A DNA stretch of 21,576 nucleotides from Anaerolineae bacterium (GCA_028284565.1 JANQRM010000340.1:1-21576), one strand, 5' to 3'; shown: positions 8,744 through 16,782, numbered from the stretch's first letter. Numbers and translations: made by a program. The notes: generated by a model from the sequence alone, not told the origin.

Positions 8744-8789
8744 ATCTTTTGTATCGCATCAACAGACCATCAAGGAGATGAATCACACG

Positions 8790-10124
8790 ATGCTTAAAAA
8801 AATAACCCTTATACTTGTTCTGATTCTGGCACTGACCAGTCTCACCTATGCCCAAGACATGATGGACCTCAGCGGTGTAGACCCATCGGGGCAGACCATC
8901 ACCTATTGGCATCAATACAGCACCGATAGCGCACAAGGCGATACCATCACTGCTCTAGTGCAACAATTCAACGAAACCAATGAATACGGCATCACTGTAG
9001 AAGAGATATTCCAAGGCAGTTATGGTCCCATCGAAGACCTCATGGAAACCGCCATCCTCTCCGGTGAACTCCCCAACCTTGTTGCCGGCTATGCCAATGC
9101 TGCAGCCAGTTGGTCAAATGAAGGTGTGGTTATCAATGTCAACGACCTCATCAATGACGCGACATGGGGACTCGGTGACGACCTCATGGGAGGACTCAAC
9201 TTCACTATTCTTGATGTCAATGGTGATGCAGATAGTATGCGTGTGGCTTGGGCGAATCAATACTCTGCATCAGTCCTATTTGTCAACCTAGACATGATTG
9301 AACGCCTCGGTTTTGAACGTCGCCCACCTGCCAATATGCAAGAGTTCCGTGACATCGCTTGTGCCGCCGCCGAATCCGGTATCAATGGCTATCCCATCAA
9401 AGGGGGGTCTTCTGAATTCGAAAGTTATGTCGCCACTTTTGGTGGGAATATTTATAATACCCAAACAGGTGAATACGATCTTACCACCCCCGAAGTGATT
9501 GCCACATTAGAATTTTTCCAAGCTCTCCATGCTGACGGTTGTGCTTACTTCGGTGCAGAACGTTTCTTTGAAACGGCTGATTTTGCTCGCGGAGAGAATG
9601 CATTCGCTATCAGCAGTACAGCGGGTATCCCCTTCGTTCAATCAGATTTTGAAACCAATGAAATTGATGACGAATGGGTCATTGCCCCTGTGCCGGGTGC
9701 TACTGATGATCTCGCTGACACAGTTCAAGTTTTTGTTCCCAGCCAAGTCATTCTTGCCAGTACCCCAGAACAAATCGTTGCCACATGGGAATTCGTCAAG
9801 TTCCTAGCCCAACAAGAACAACAACTCGAATGGGCTTCCAACACGGGCTACTTCCACACCCGTAACGACCTAGAAGGTGTGCTGACGGAAGATGTCTTTA
9901 GCAACCCGCGAACACCCTTCTCCTACTATCAAGCTTCCCTCGACATCATCACCGACCCAGACATTAGCGTCTACGCTTCCCCACCACTCGCGTCCTATAG
10001 TGGTGTGCGTGGTTTGCTTGGTGATGTATTCTCCGAAATCACCGTTGGTGGGGCAGATATCAACGAACTCATGGCTGACCTCACCGAAGAAGCCAATGAA
10101 CTTCGCGAAGATATGGATGGCTAA
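8790..10124 (+). CDS. Extracellular solute-binding protein of the carbohydrate ABC importer (family 1, UgpB-like)
   Basis: This is the periplasmic or extracellular receptor that captures substrate for the two upstream permeases. The N terminus is a classic Sec signal (MLKKITLILVLI..., ending TYA before QDMMD, cleavage about residue 21) with no lipobox Cys. The mature part follows the SBP family 1 pattern: TITYWHQYS, 'LVQQFNETNEYGITVEEIFQGSYG', 'SGELPNLVAGYANAAASW', and later 'ATWEFVKFLAQQEQQ'. This arrangement is common in UgpB-annotated proteins. Start choice: an in-frame ATG at 8778 directly abuts AAGGAG (8772-8777) and cannot use it, while ATG 8790 gives a clean signal peptide with a 12-base, slightly long, spacing. 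A strong terminator follows. The true ligand is unknown; glycerol-3-phosphate, a sugar or an oligosaccharide are all possible. Confidence 0.9.
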   Translation: MLKKITLILVLILALTSLTYAQDMMDLSGVDPSGQTITYWHQYSTDSAQGDTITALVQQFNETNEYGITVEEIFQGSYGPIEDLMETAILSGELPNLVAGYANAAASWSNEGVVINVNDLINDATWGLGDDLMGGLNFTILDVNGDADSMRVAWANQYSASVLFVNLDMIERLGFERRPPANMQEFRDIACAAAESGINGYPIKGGSSEFESYVATFGGNIYNTQTGEYDLTTPEVIATLEFFQALHADGCAYFGAERFFETADFARGENAFAISSTAGIPFVQSDFETNEIDDEWVIAPVPGATDDLADTVQVFVPSQVILASTPEQIVATWEFVKFLAQQEQQLEWASNTGYFHTRNDLEGVLTEDVFSNPRTPFSYYQASLDIITDPDISVYASPPLASYSGVRGLLGDVFSEITVGGADINELMADLTEEANELREDMDG

Positions 10125-10155
10125 AGCATAGCCAAATCATCAACATAAGTTTCAC

Positions 10156-10185
10156 AGGACAGACTCACACAGTCTGTCCTTTTTT
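10156..10185 (+). terminator. Rho-independent terminator of the ABC importer operon
   Basis: A perfect 10-bp stem (AGGACAGACT 10156-10165, AGTCTGTCCT 10171-10180) with a 5-base loop CACAC is followed immediately by a run of T's up to 10185. It lies 32 bases after the binding-protein stop. No T-run exists in the minus-strand direction, so it should serve only the plus-strand operon. Confidence 0.9.
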
Positions 10186-10210
10186 CGTAGACTCCTAGAT
10201 TTGTTTGATA

Positions 10211-10903
10211 TTAAGATTCCAAACGCTGGCGAAGGTAATATTCTGCCAAATATAAATCAATTGGATGATCAATATTTACTGAGCGTTCAAGGGGCATTAC
10301 ATAGGGCGCAACACGTGCACCATATAGATTGTTGTATTGATTAATCACCGCTGTCCGGGTGACATACGCTGCTCCATTTCGATAGAAGGCTGATGGCAAG
10401 TCTTGTCTTCGAGTGTAGGTCAATGGTCCATCAATTACGAAGTTAAACATCCGTCCATTTTTAATGGAATGTAGCCAGTGTGGGTTGAATTGGTGCGGGA
10501 CCTCGGCAAGGCTCACCACGGAATCAAATTCATCGGTTAATGCTGATACAGCATTATCTATATCTCCTGCCAGACGCAAGGGAGCTGTCGGTTGAATGAG
10601 AACCACAGCATCATAGGCTTCGGGTTGTAAAGTCTTCAACACATGTTGGACAACATCAATTGTTTTGGCAGTGTCAGTGGCAAGAGACGCGGGTCGTATA
10701 AAAGGAACATCTGCCCCTAAACTCCTTGCCACTTCAGCAATCTCGATATTGTCCGTTGAAACGACGGTCCGATTTAGACGATTGGCACCTTGACTTGCTT
10801 CAATAGCATAAGCAATGAGTGGTTTATCTGCGAGCAACGCCAGATTTTTTCGTGGGATGCCACTTGAACCTCCACGCGCAGGGATAATACCCAAAATGTT
10901 CAT
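10211..10903 (-). CDS. neuA: CMP-nonulosonic (sialic-type) acid synthetase, acylneuraminate cytidylyltransferase
   Basis: This cytosolic enzyme transfers CMP from CTP to a nine-carbon keto-sugar acid (Neu5Ac, legionaminic or related), the activation step before glycosyl transfer. The nucleotide-binding N terminus IIPARGGSSGIPRKN (6-20) is diagnostic. 'VSTDNIEIAEVA', 'LIQPTAPLR' and the C-terminal 'VNIDHPIDLYLAE' follow the family pattern. The length of 230 is normal for the catalytic domain alone. One deviation is Ser at the position usually occupied by Lys in RGGSKGIP, a residue near the nucleotide phosphates. The start overlaps the neuC stop by an ATGA, so translation is probably coupled. 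It is the last gene of the operon. Substrate specificity between sialic and legionaminic acids cannot be decided here. Confidence 0.92.
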   Translation of the reverse strand: MNILGIIPARGGSSGIPRKNLALLADKPLIAYAIEASQGANRLNRTVVSTDNIEIAEVARSLGADVPFIRPASLATDTAKTIDVVQHVLKTLQPEAYDAVVLIQPTAPLRLAGDIDNAVSALTDEFDSVVSLAEVPHQFNPHWLHSIKNGRMFNFVIDGPLTYTRRQDLPSAFYRNGAAYVTRTAVINQYNNLYGARVAPYVMPLERSVNIDHPIDLYLAEYYLRQRLES

Positions 10904-12135
10904 CCGAATTGTAAACGTTTTTGAAGATGAACCGATTGAATGTTGATGCTGGCAAGCACAGATGCAATTTTCTCGCCCGCTTTTCCATTTCCAAATAAGT
11001 TGGATGAGGCATAGCGTTTTTGTCGCAACTGAACACGAATTGCTTGTGCAATAGAATCTCGATGATGATTAACATCACAGACATTGATGTGTCGTTCGCG
11101 CCCTTGCTGACGATTCCCAATATTCACACAAGGCACACCTAAATAACTTCCTTCGCGGATACCACTACTTGAGTTACCAACTATCACATCACAGCTATTG
11201 AGTAGGCGTACATAATCCTCAGGGCTGACATTATCTAAAAGATAGAGCCAATTGGGATGATATTCTTGACGGAAAAGGTGAATGCCTCTTGAAATCTCAT
11301 CGGATCCAGCATCAATATTCGGCCACAACATCAAGGTAGGCATTTGAATTTGATGTAAGGCAAGGAGAGTCTCTTCAATCTTATCGAGTCCTTCGCTAAA
11401 TTCTGTTGTGACTGGATGTTGAAGAACAAGAAGAAAGGGTTCAGTCGGTTCAATCGCTGTGCCGACACCACCATATTTTGCTTGCAGATCAAGATTACTC
11501 ACTTCTAAATCAGATTCCACTACGATATCAATCGCAGGACAACCAACCAACCAAATCGTATTAGGATTTTCGCCCATGCGAACGATATTGTCATAACTCT
11601 GTTGTGTTGCCGGAAAATGTAAATCGGCAAGTTTTGTGACAGCGTGCCGAACTCGATCATCAATTGAACCACTAATTTCACCACCCTGTACATGGATCAA
11701 GGGTATATTCATGTAGGAAGCGGCGGTTGCAATCGCGAGGGTTTCAAAACGATCTGCCACAACGATGACTGCATCCGGTTGTAGATGTTCAAATTGAGTC
11801 GCTACCTCTATCGTTGCTAAGCCAGCACTTTTCGCCATCATCAAGGGCTTATCGCCTTCTATCAAGGTATAAAGTGATGTATCAATCTGGAAACCATCAC
11901 GCTCAATAATAGCAGTTACTTCACCGTAAGCCGGTAGGACTGCGGAGGAACAAGCGATGATTTGCAATTCAAGCATGGGATGCTCTTGTATTGCCCGCAT
12001 GACGGTTTTAATTCGTCCATAGTTGGCACGATTGGTGATAGCGACACATATTTTTTTCGGCTGGCTTTGTCTACCGTTAATGATTATTCCCCCATTTTCC
12101 AATGTAAGAGTCTCTAAGTTTATATTCTGTTTCAC
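10900..12135 (-). CDS. neuC: UDP-N-acetylglucosamine 2-epimerase, hydrolysing (NeuC type)
   Basis: The enzyme would convert UDP-GlcNAc (or a GDP/UDP-sugar variant) to free ManNAc-type sugar plus nucleotide diphosphate, feeding NeuB. Family marks include 'CVAITNRANYGRIKTVMRAI' at the N terminus, 'VVADRFETLAIATAA', 'HVQGGEISGSIDDRVRHAVTKLADLHF', 'LQHPVTTEF' and 'VGNSSSGIREGSYLGVPCVNIGNRQQGR', all typical of hydrolysing 2-epimerases with a GT-B fold. The start is uncertain. GTG at 12135 gives 411 residues and a 59-base overlap with neuB but has no clear Shine-Dalgarno sequence. A TTG further in, or a rare ATT start preceded by GGGGGA, would shorten it by 11 to about 18 residues and fit the family's usual N terminus better. 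It overlaps neuA by 4 bases. Confidence 0.9.
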   Translation of the reverse strand: MKQNINLETLTLENGGIIINGRQSQPKKICVAITNRANYGRIKTVMRAIQEHPMLELQIIACSSAVLPAYGEVTAIIERDGFQIDTSLYTLIEGDKPLMMAKSAGLATIEVATQFEHLQPDAVIVVADRFETLAIATAASYMNIPLIHVQGGEISGSIDDRVRHAVTKLADLHFPATQQSYDNIVRMGENPNTIWLVGCPAIDIVVESDLEVSNLDLQAKYGGVGTAIEPTEPFLLVLQHPVTTEFSEGLDKIEETLLALHQIQMPTLMLWPNIDAGSDEISRGIHLFRQEYHPNWLYLLDNVSPEDYVRLLNSCDVIVGNSSSGIREGSYLGVPCVNIGNRQQGRERHINVCDVNHHRDSIAQAIRVQLRQKRYASSNLFGNGKAGEKIASVLASINIQSVHLQKRLQFG

Positions 12136-12892
12136 TCAGTGAAGGATGGCTAATGCCCATGAGATTATCCATTAATTCGACAAAGTTAGCAATATCACGG
12201 AACTCATGAGGCTCACACGATATTTTCTGATCTTTTCCTTCGAGATACCGACTTAAAGTAAAGTGTTTTTCTACAAACGTTGCACCCCGCGCAATGGCTA
12301 GCTTGGGGGCTTCCGTCCCCATGGTGTGGTCACTAAATCCAACGGAAGGCGTAAAGGTACGCAACCAATCCATCCGAGCCATATTCACTTTATCGAGAGG
12401 TGTTGGATACAGCGACACACAATGCAGGAATGTGAAAGAGGTATCTCGAAGTAATTCGCCTGTCGATTCGATTTCTTCATCTAATGACATCCCTGTTGAG
12501 ACAATTAGATGGTCAAATTCTTTTCTCAATTCTTTAATCATCGAATGACTCGCCAGATCAGGGCTCGCTATTTTAATCGTAGACAGACCCAATGATGCGA
12601 GAAACGGGATACGTTTTCGGTCAAAACAGGTAGTAAGAAAGTGAACTTTATTTGCCTTGCAAGCGTTAATCAAGCGATGATGATCTTCGTCTGAAAGCTG
12701 TGCTTGGACGTAGAAGTCGTAACTTGGATGTGTATCACCTTCCTGTAAACTGTCTGCCTGCCACGATTGAAATTTCACCCATTGTGCCCCACTTGCTGCT
12801 GCACCTTCAATCATCTGAACAGCTAGGTCTATATCGCCGCCATGATTGGCACCAATTTCGGCAATCAGTTGGGTTTTTTGATAAGCCATCAT
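12077..12892 (-). CDS. neuB: NeuB-family nonulosonic acid synthase lacking the C-terminal SAF domain
   Basis: NeuB-type enzymes condense phosphoenolpyruvate with ManNAc or a related hexose to form a nine-carbon acid. The TIM-barrel marks are present: AEIGANHGG (11-19), WVKFQSW, 'FLTTCFD', 'IKIASPDLAS', 'IVSTGMS', 'HCVSLYPTPLDKVNMARM', 'VGFSDHTMG' and 'FVEKHFTL'. The protein has 271 residues, against about 335-350 for sialic and legionaminic acid synthases. It ends (..YIGKWGNNH) where the SAF/antifreeze-like domain would begin. No frameshifted remnant of that domain is evident, since the next gene starts immediately. In known enzymes the SAF domain of the partner subunit helps close the active site, so activity or substrate may differ. 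The ATG overlaps the preceding stop by ATGA. Confidence 0.88.
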   Translation of the reverse strand: MMAYQKTQLIAEIGANHGGDIDLAVQMIEGAAASGAQWVKFQSWQADSLQEGDTHPSYDFYVQAQLSDEDHHRLINACKANKVHFLTTCFDRKRIPFLASLGLSTIKIASPDLASHSMIKELRKEFDHLIVSTGMSLDEEIESTGELLRDTSFTFLHCVSLYPTPLDKVNMARMDWLRTFTPSVGFSDHTMGTEAPKLAIARGATFVEKHFTLSRYLEGKDQKISCEPHEFRDIANFVELMDNLMGISHPSLSETEYKLRDSYIGKWGNNH

Positions 12893-14478
12893 AAATGTTC
12901 TTTCGGTTTGATTGGGTCAGGAGCAAGGGGGGGGGAACCCTTTAGAATGGTGTTACAAATAGTATCAAGATGCGTGTCCATACCGAGATTCAAATCGGTT
13001 AGCGATTCAACTGCCAATGAGAGAACGGGTTGCCCAATGCCACCATCAGCAAGATGATGTAACTCAACATAGCGCCGAAAAAAATAATGATATGCATAGC
13101 GTAAAGACAGTGTTTCCTGATTAGGGATTGGATGACTGATGGTCTCTATCTTATTGAAGTAGTCGACTACAGATGTAGGATCGTAAGTAAATCCTTTGTT
13201 TCGATAAAATGCTTCTCCAGCCACGATAACGGGAATATTCCGAGTGACAAATTCAAGCCCAACCTTTGTGGTATAAACGAGGGCAACATCAACAATCTGA
13301 GTAAGGTCATAGGTATTAATCTCAGCCTCTGCTGGAATGATATGAATGTGCTCTGGTAACTGAGGAAAGGCATTTAGAATAATATCCGTCGCTTTTTCTT
13401 GCGTCTGGACAACCAGATTGGCTTCAGCAGGGTGGCAACGAACAATTAGATGACAATCGTGTTGATTAATTGCCCACTCGATAGTTGCAATGAGCCAGCT
13501 TTTCATATCCGGAAAGGCTGTGTTGTGAAATACGACCGCGGCATCCCATGCCAGATTCGTAAATAATGCAAATATCTTCTTTTTGGGTTGTAGGTTGAAA
13601 TATTGCTTCAGTTGTTTCCGTGTTTTTGGGGGAGCGGTATTATACCGAATCCAGTCTAAACCCCCATTAGCTCGCGATGACAAATAGTGGCGTATTAAGC
13701 GTTCTTGAGAATTAGAAAACAGACTGTTTTTCCACAGATCAACAGGTTCTACTACCAGCTCATCATGATAACTTCTGCCAACGGCTAACAAAATCGTCCC
13801 TTTACGATAGCCGTATCCGTAAACAATAACTGGAATTCCATGTGATGAAGCAAATTCAGTCAATATGCCCCAAGTGACATAAATGCCATGCGAAATAAAA
13901 ATAGCTTCTGGCTTCAGCTGTTCGAGCATGCGTGTCATCAAACGGAGTACAAGGATGGCAGTGACAAGAAATTGTTGAAATTTTTGAAAGTGATAGAATG
14001 TGTTCAAAGAGCTTCGCAAATAATGGCGCAATGTAGAAGCATAGGCTATGTTACCCAATTGAATCCCAGCTTCTTGGTAGATCAACAGGTCATCATGTGA
14101 TAGTTGAGCGATGCGTTGCTCGATTTCCTCAATGTCGTCATCTTGCAACCATTGACTGAACGGAAAAACTGGAAGTCCAGTTGAATTGAAGAGATGTTGA
14201 CCGTTGGTCCAGCAAGTTACACAAAATTCTGGATTGTCTCGGTCAATACGTCGAGCATCGCAAGCTAGCATCACCTGATCACAGAGTAAAAATTGAACAT
14301 CTGCCTGACGTTGTGCTAATGCCAGTCCAATCAGTACCTCAATCGGAGAACCAATTTTATCATAGCGTGAAGAGGCAATAAGGACACGCTTCCCTGTGCG
14401 AGAAAAAACGTTACCCCCCACAAGGTGATTGATATGATTCGCTAGCTGTTGAGCAATAGAATCAATTTCCGGTAGCAT
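12889..14478 (-). CDS. Capsular polysaccharide biosynthesis/glycosyltransferase-like protein (KpsS/Capsule_synth type)
   Basis: The 529-residue protein appears to have two Rossmann-like halves, as in GT-B enzymes and the KpsS/KpsC-related capsule proteins. Near residue 195, 'AIFISHGIYVTWGILTEFA..GIPVIVYG' matches the first half. 'DCHLIVRCHPAEANL' (341-355) and 'VDVALVYTTKVGLEFVTRNIPVIVAGEAFYRNKGFTYDP' form the sugar-nucleotide-binding half. There is no signal peptide, so it is probably cytosolic or peripheral. The longest open frame starts at 14562, but that would overlap the upstream gene by about 100 bases. ATG 14478 has AAAGGG about 11 bases upstream and overlaps by only 17. With neuBCA next to it, it plausibly adds or assembles a nonulosonate-containing surface glycan. 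The family call is moderate and the donor and acceptor are unknown. Confidence 0.7.
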   Translation of the reverse strand: MLPEIDSIAQQLANHINHLVGGNVFSRTGKRVLIASSRYDKIGSPIEVLIGLALAQRQADVQFLLCDQVMLACDARRIDRDNPEFCVTCWTNGQHLFNSTGLPVFPFSQWLQDDDIEEIEQRIAQLSHDDLLIYQEAGIQLGNIAYASTLRHYLRSSLNTFYHFQKFQQFLVTAILVLRLMTRMLEQLKPEAIFISHGIYVTWGILTEFASSHGIPVIVYGYGYRKGTILLAVGRSYHDELVVEPVDLWKNSLFSNSQERLIRHYLSSRANGGLDWIRYNTAPPKTRKQLKQYFNLQPKKKIFALFTNLAWDAAVVFHNTAFPDMKSWLIATIEWAINQHDCHLIVRCHPAEANLVVQTQEKATDIILNAFPQLPEHIHIIPAEAEINTYDLTQIVDVALVYTTKVGLEFVTRNIPVIVAGEAFYRNKGFTYDPTSVVDYFNKIETISHPIPNQETLSLRYAYHYFFRRYVELHHLADGGIGQPVLSLAVESLTDLNLGMDTHLDTICNTILKGSPPLAPDPIKPKEHL

Positions 14479-15796
14479 TGGGATGATGACCCTTTGCAGG
14501 TTGAATGAGTTCGATAATTCGCTGGGTGGCTTTTCCATCCAGTCGCATATAATGTTGAACAAATTTTTTCCGCTGTTGTTGAAAGTGTTCGCGCAGTTGA
14601 GTATCAGACAGAACTGCCCGAACTATTGTGGCAAAGTTATCAGGCGTGGTTACATGGGCAGAGACCCCTGCTTGATACCACATATCATAACCAGGGGTCT
14701 CTAAGAAATCAAAAGTGACAATGGGAATATCTAATCCGCACGCATCGAAAACGACAGATGAGCCTTGGCACACCAAAAGAGAGGCATTAAGAAGCAAGCG
14801 GGCAATTGGATAATCCTTAATTACAAGATATTGAGCTGAATGATGATCTAAATAATCGAGTTTGATCGACACATCACGCGGATGTGGTTTAATGACAAGT
14901 TCAAACGGCAATTTGAGCAAGTCTTCAATCACACGATGCAAGTATTGGTTCATCGCTTCGGGCGTCACGTGTCCTTGGCGTGCAGTCTTCTTGGTTTGTG
15001 AGACCGGGGGAGCTGCAAGCACGATATATGGCTTGTCAGTGATTACAGGCTGTTGTTTCCACTCGTTGATACACAAGACCAAATCATCGTGACGCGGATG
15101 ACCAGTTGATACGATTTTTTCGCTAGGTATCCCCTCTTGGATGAGCATTTCTCGATAGAAATCTCCGATCACCGCTACCTTATCAGCTGAACCTCCACCA
15201 AAAATCCATGGAAAGGGAGGATAGGTGGCGAATATTGCTAGAGAAATAATGGCAAGCGGATGTTGCCAGTAAATATCTGTACCATCCAATTGGCGTATTG
15301 CTTGGGGTGCAAGTCTGTTGACGAGGAATCCTAAGTGCCTCCAACTCGATTTGTTGAGGTGTGCAAGCGATTTTTGTCGCCACAGCATCATGTTAACTGA
15401 GTTGTTTGTTGCCGCCCACATCACCACGAGGGTTGGTATCTTGCGTTTTTTGGCTGCCAAAATTAAGTGAATTTCGGCATATCTTCTGTCATCCACCAAG
15501 ATCAGTCCAATAATGTGATGCGAATCAAAGAGCCGTTGACAGAATCTTTTGACTCTCCAAGGTTCTCCAAAAAAGTGGATCGGGCTTCGCTTCTGATGAT
15601 ACCAAGAAAACACAGGCATGACGATAACGGGGATGTCAAATTCTTCGCATACAGTCAGCGTTTGTGTGTCGGTTTCGGCAACCAGTACGAGAGCTTGGAT
15701 TCCTCGTTGATGCAGTGACTTTATGATATTCAGAAACGCTCGGACGGCTTCTGAATAGTGAGGCACAATCAGACATGTTCGAGGTAGAATCTTCAT
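14462..15796 (-). CDS. GT-B fold glycosyl-/glycerophosphotransferase-like protein
   Basis: The 444-residue protein begins 'RTCLIVPHYSEAVRAFLNIIKSLHQRGIQALVLVAE', a first Rossmann domain. Its C-terminal half contains 'KPHPRD' (303-308) and 'QGSSVVFDACGLDIPIVTF' (344-362). These marks are shared by GT-B glycosyltransferases, CDP-glycerol transferases and UDP-GlcNAc 2-epimerase relatives. No signal peptide is seen; one hydrophobic stretch around 180-195 could be a membrane contact. It is the first gene of the nonulosonate operon, 31 bases or so after the predicted start site of a strong promoter, and has only a weak Shine-Dalgarno sequence. The next gene overlaps it by 17 bases. It is a candidate for the transferase using the CMP-sugar made downstream, or for another step in the same glycan; sequence alone cannot decide. 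Confidence 0.65.
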   Translation of the reverse strand: MKILPRTCLIVPHYSEAVRAFLNIIKSLHQRGIQALVLVAETDTQTLTVCEEFDIPVIVMPVFSWYHQKRSPIHFFGEPWRVKRFCQRLFDSHHIIGLILVDDRRYAEIHLILAAKKRKIPTLVVMWAATNNSVNMMLWRQKSLAHLNKSSWRHLGFLVNRLAPQAIRQLDGTDIYWQHPLAIISLAIFATYPPFPWIFGGGSADKVAVIGDFYREMLIQEGIPSEKIVSTGHPRHDDLVLCINEWKQQPVITDKPYIVLAAPPVSQTKKTARQGHVTPEAMNQYLHRVIEDLLKLPFELVIKPHPRDVSIKLDYLDHHSAQYLVIKDYPIARLLLNASLLVCQGSSVVFDACGLDIPIVTFDFLETPGYDMWYQAGVSAHVTTPDNFATIVRAVLSDTQLREHFQQQRKKFVQHYMRLDGKATQRIIELIQPAKGHHPNATGN

Positions 15797-15833
15797 CAGC
15801 GTAGAGATTTCTCACAAAGTTAATTATGTCGGG

Positions 15834-15862
15834 ATTCTAAACATCTGCCAAATTAATGTCAA
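15834..15862 (-). promoter_or_regulatory. Near-consensus sigma70 promoter of the nonulosonate/capsule operon
   Basis: On the minus strand TTGACA (15862-15857) and TAGAAT (15839-15834) are separated by exactly 17 bases. The -35 is perfect and the -10 matches 5 of 6. Transcription would start near 15827, giving a leader of about 30 bases before the ATG at 15796. No other strong promoter was seen inside the five overlapping genes, so this probably drives the whole operon. Confidence 0.65.
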
Positions 15863-15915
15863 GTTATCCCAGTGAGATGGTACTCAGATTCCATTCAATG
15901 TCCACTCAATTTCAA

Positions 15916-15943
15916 TTGAACCTGTCTCAAAATAGACTATAGT
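15916..15943 (+). promoter_or_regulatory. Putative promoter of the FHA/Clp/kinase operon
   Basis: TTGAAC (15916-15921) and TATAGT (15938-15943) are spaced by 16 bases; the -10 matches 5 of 6 and the -35 4 of 6. The -35 overlaps a 10-bp palindrome, TTCAATTGAA (15911-15920). The leader would be about 90 bases. It sits back to back with the minus-strand promoter at 15834-15862. Confidence is limited by eye-only scoring. Confidence 0.35.
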
Positions 15944-15996
15944 GTAACAAACGCTACTCTCATTATTAGTGGCAAAACATCATGAAGAGCGTTACA
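15943..15996. promoter_or_regulatory. Interrupted inverted repeat downstream of the regulator promoter
   Basis: TGTAAC (15943-15948) with CGCT (15952-15955) is mirrored by AGCG (15988-15991) running into GTTACA (15991-15996). The half sites are about 42 bases apart and begin at the end of the predicted -10. This could be a binding site for the FHA-winged-helix regulator encoded next, but it may be chance. Confidence 0.2.
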
Positions 15997-16038
15997 ATTT
16001 ATTATCAAGAGATGAATTTAATCTCATCTAAACCGTAA

Positions 16039-16782
16039 ATGATGTTGACAGCTGTTATGAGTAACATCCATCCAGTACTTGAAGTGTTCGGACCCGATAA
16101 CGAGACCTTTATCGTGCCTCTTGAGAAAGACCATCTAACAATTGGGCGTTTCCGTGAATTCAATGACATTGGGTTGGAACCCGACCCACAACAGCTTGTT
16201 ACACGCAAAGCTCATTGTGTTGTTGAACATCAATCTGAGGCATGGTGGGTGATAGACAATGGGAGCATCAATCGAACTTTCGTGCGCCATCAGGATGAAA
16301 TGGAAGTTGTTCATGGACGGATGCCAATTGAAGATGGAGACTCAGTCTTGATATTAGGAAGACTTACAGAGGAAGGTACACCTATTTACTGGGAATTGGT
16401 CTTCCGTGATCCACTAAGGACACAAAGAGTGCATGGTGGCCCACCTATTGCCTTTTTAGAGTATGATTGGATCCAAGCAAAGCTCTTCCGTATTCATGGA
16501 GTGCATCGTGAAGAAATCCGAAACCTCCGACCGCAAGAGCATAAGTTAATCCGTTATATGGATCAGCGAAATCGAGCCAATGGCAATGTGCCTGTCATGT
16601 GTTTGTACGAAGACCTGATTACAGCGATTTGGGAAGATGAAATCGACCATACTGATAGCGAGGTCAACCATCTGATCTATCAACTACGCAAGAAGGTCGA
16701 AACCGACTCAAGTGAACCTCGATTTTTGGAATCGGTTCGGGGATTGGGTTATCGCTTAGTGAGTCACCCGTCGGTTTCATAA
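16039..16782 (+). CDS. FHA-winged-helix transcriptional regulator
   Basis: The 247-residue protein joins an N-terminal FHA domain to a C-terminal OmpR/PhoB-type winged helix. FHA marks are 'TIGRFREFND' (34-43), TRKAH (55-59, Thr in place of the usual Ser), the Asn-Gly segment at 74-75 and 'EDGDSVLILGR' (98-108). The DNA-binding half runs from about 145 to 243: 'LRPQEHKLIRYM', 'YEDLITAIW', 'DSEVNHLIYQLRKKVE' (recognition helix) and 'FLESVRGLGYRL'. There is no receiver domain, so phosphothreonine binding by the FHA, fed by the kinase three genes on, is the likely input. Domain order is the reverse of mycobacterial EmbR. Neither ATG 16039 nor ATG 16057 has a good Shine-Dalgarno sequence; the latter gives the more natural FHA start. 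It is first in the operon, 20 bases before the Clp gene. Confidence 0.85.
   Translation: MMLTAVMSNIHPVLEVFGPDNETFIVPLEKDHLTIGRFREFNDIGLEPDPQQLVTRKAHCVVEHQSEAWWVIDNGSINRTFVRHQDEMEVVHGRMPIEDGDSVLILGRLTEEGTPIYWELVFRDPLRTQRVHGGPPIAFLEYDWIQAKLFRIHGVHREEIRNLRPQEHKLIRYMDQRNRANGNVPVMCLYEDLITAIWEDEIDHTDSEVNHLIYQLRKKVETDSSEPRFLESVRGLGYRLVSHPSVS

Noticed and set aside
8778..8789. ATG 8778 as start of the solute-binding protein
   Set aside because: It directly abuts the AAGGAG Shine-Dalgarno sequence with no spacing. ATG 8790 gives a standard signal peptide.
14479..14562. Extended N terminus of the capsule-type protein from 14562
   Set aside because: It would overlap the upstream gene by about 100 bases; ATG 14478 has an AAAGGG ribosome site and a small overlap.
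16012..16038. Eight-codon leader ORF just before the FHA-winged-helix gene
   Set aside because: No adequate Shine-Dalgarno sequence and no regulatory codon run; this is probably chance.
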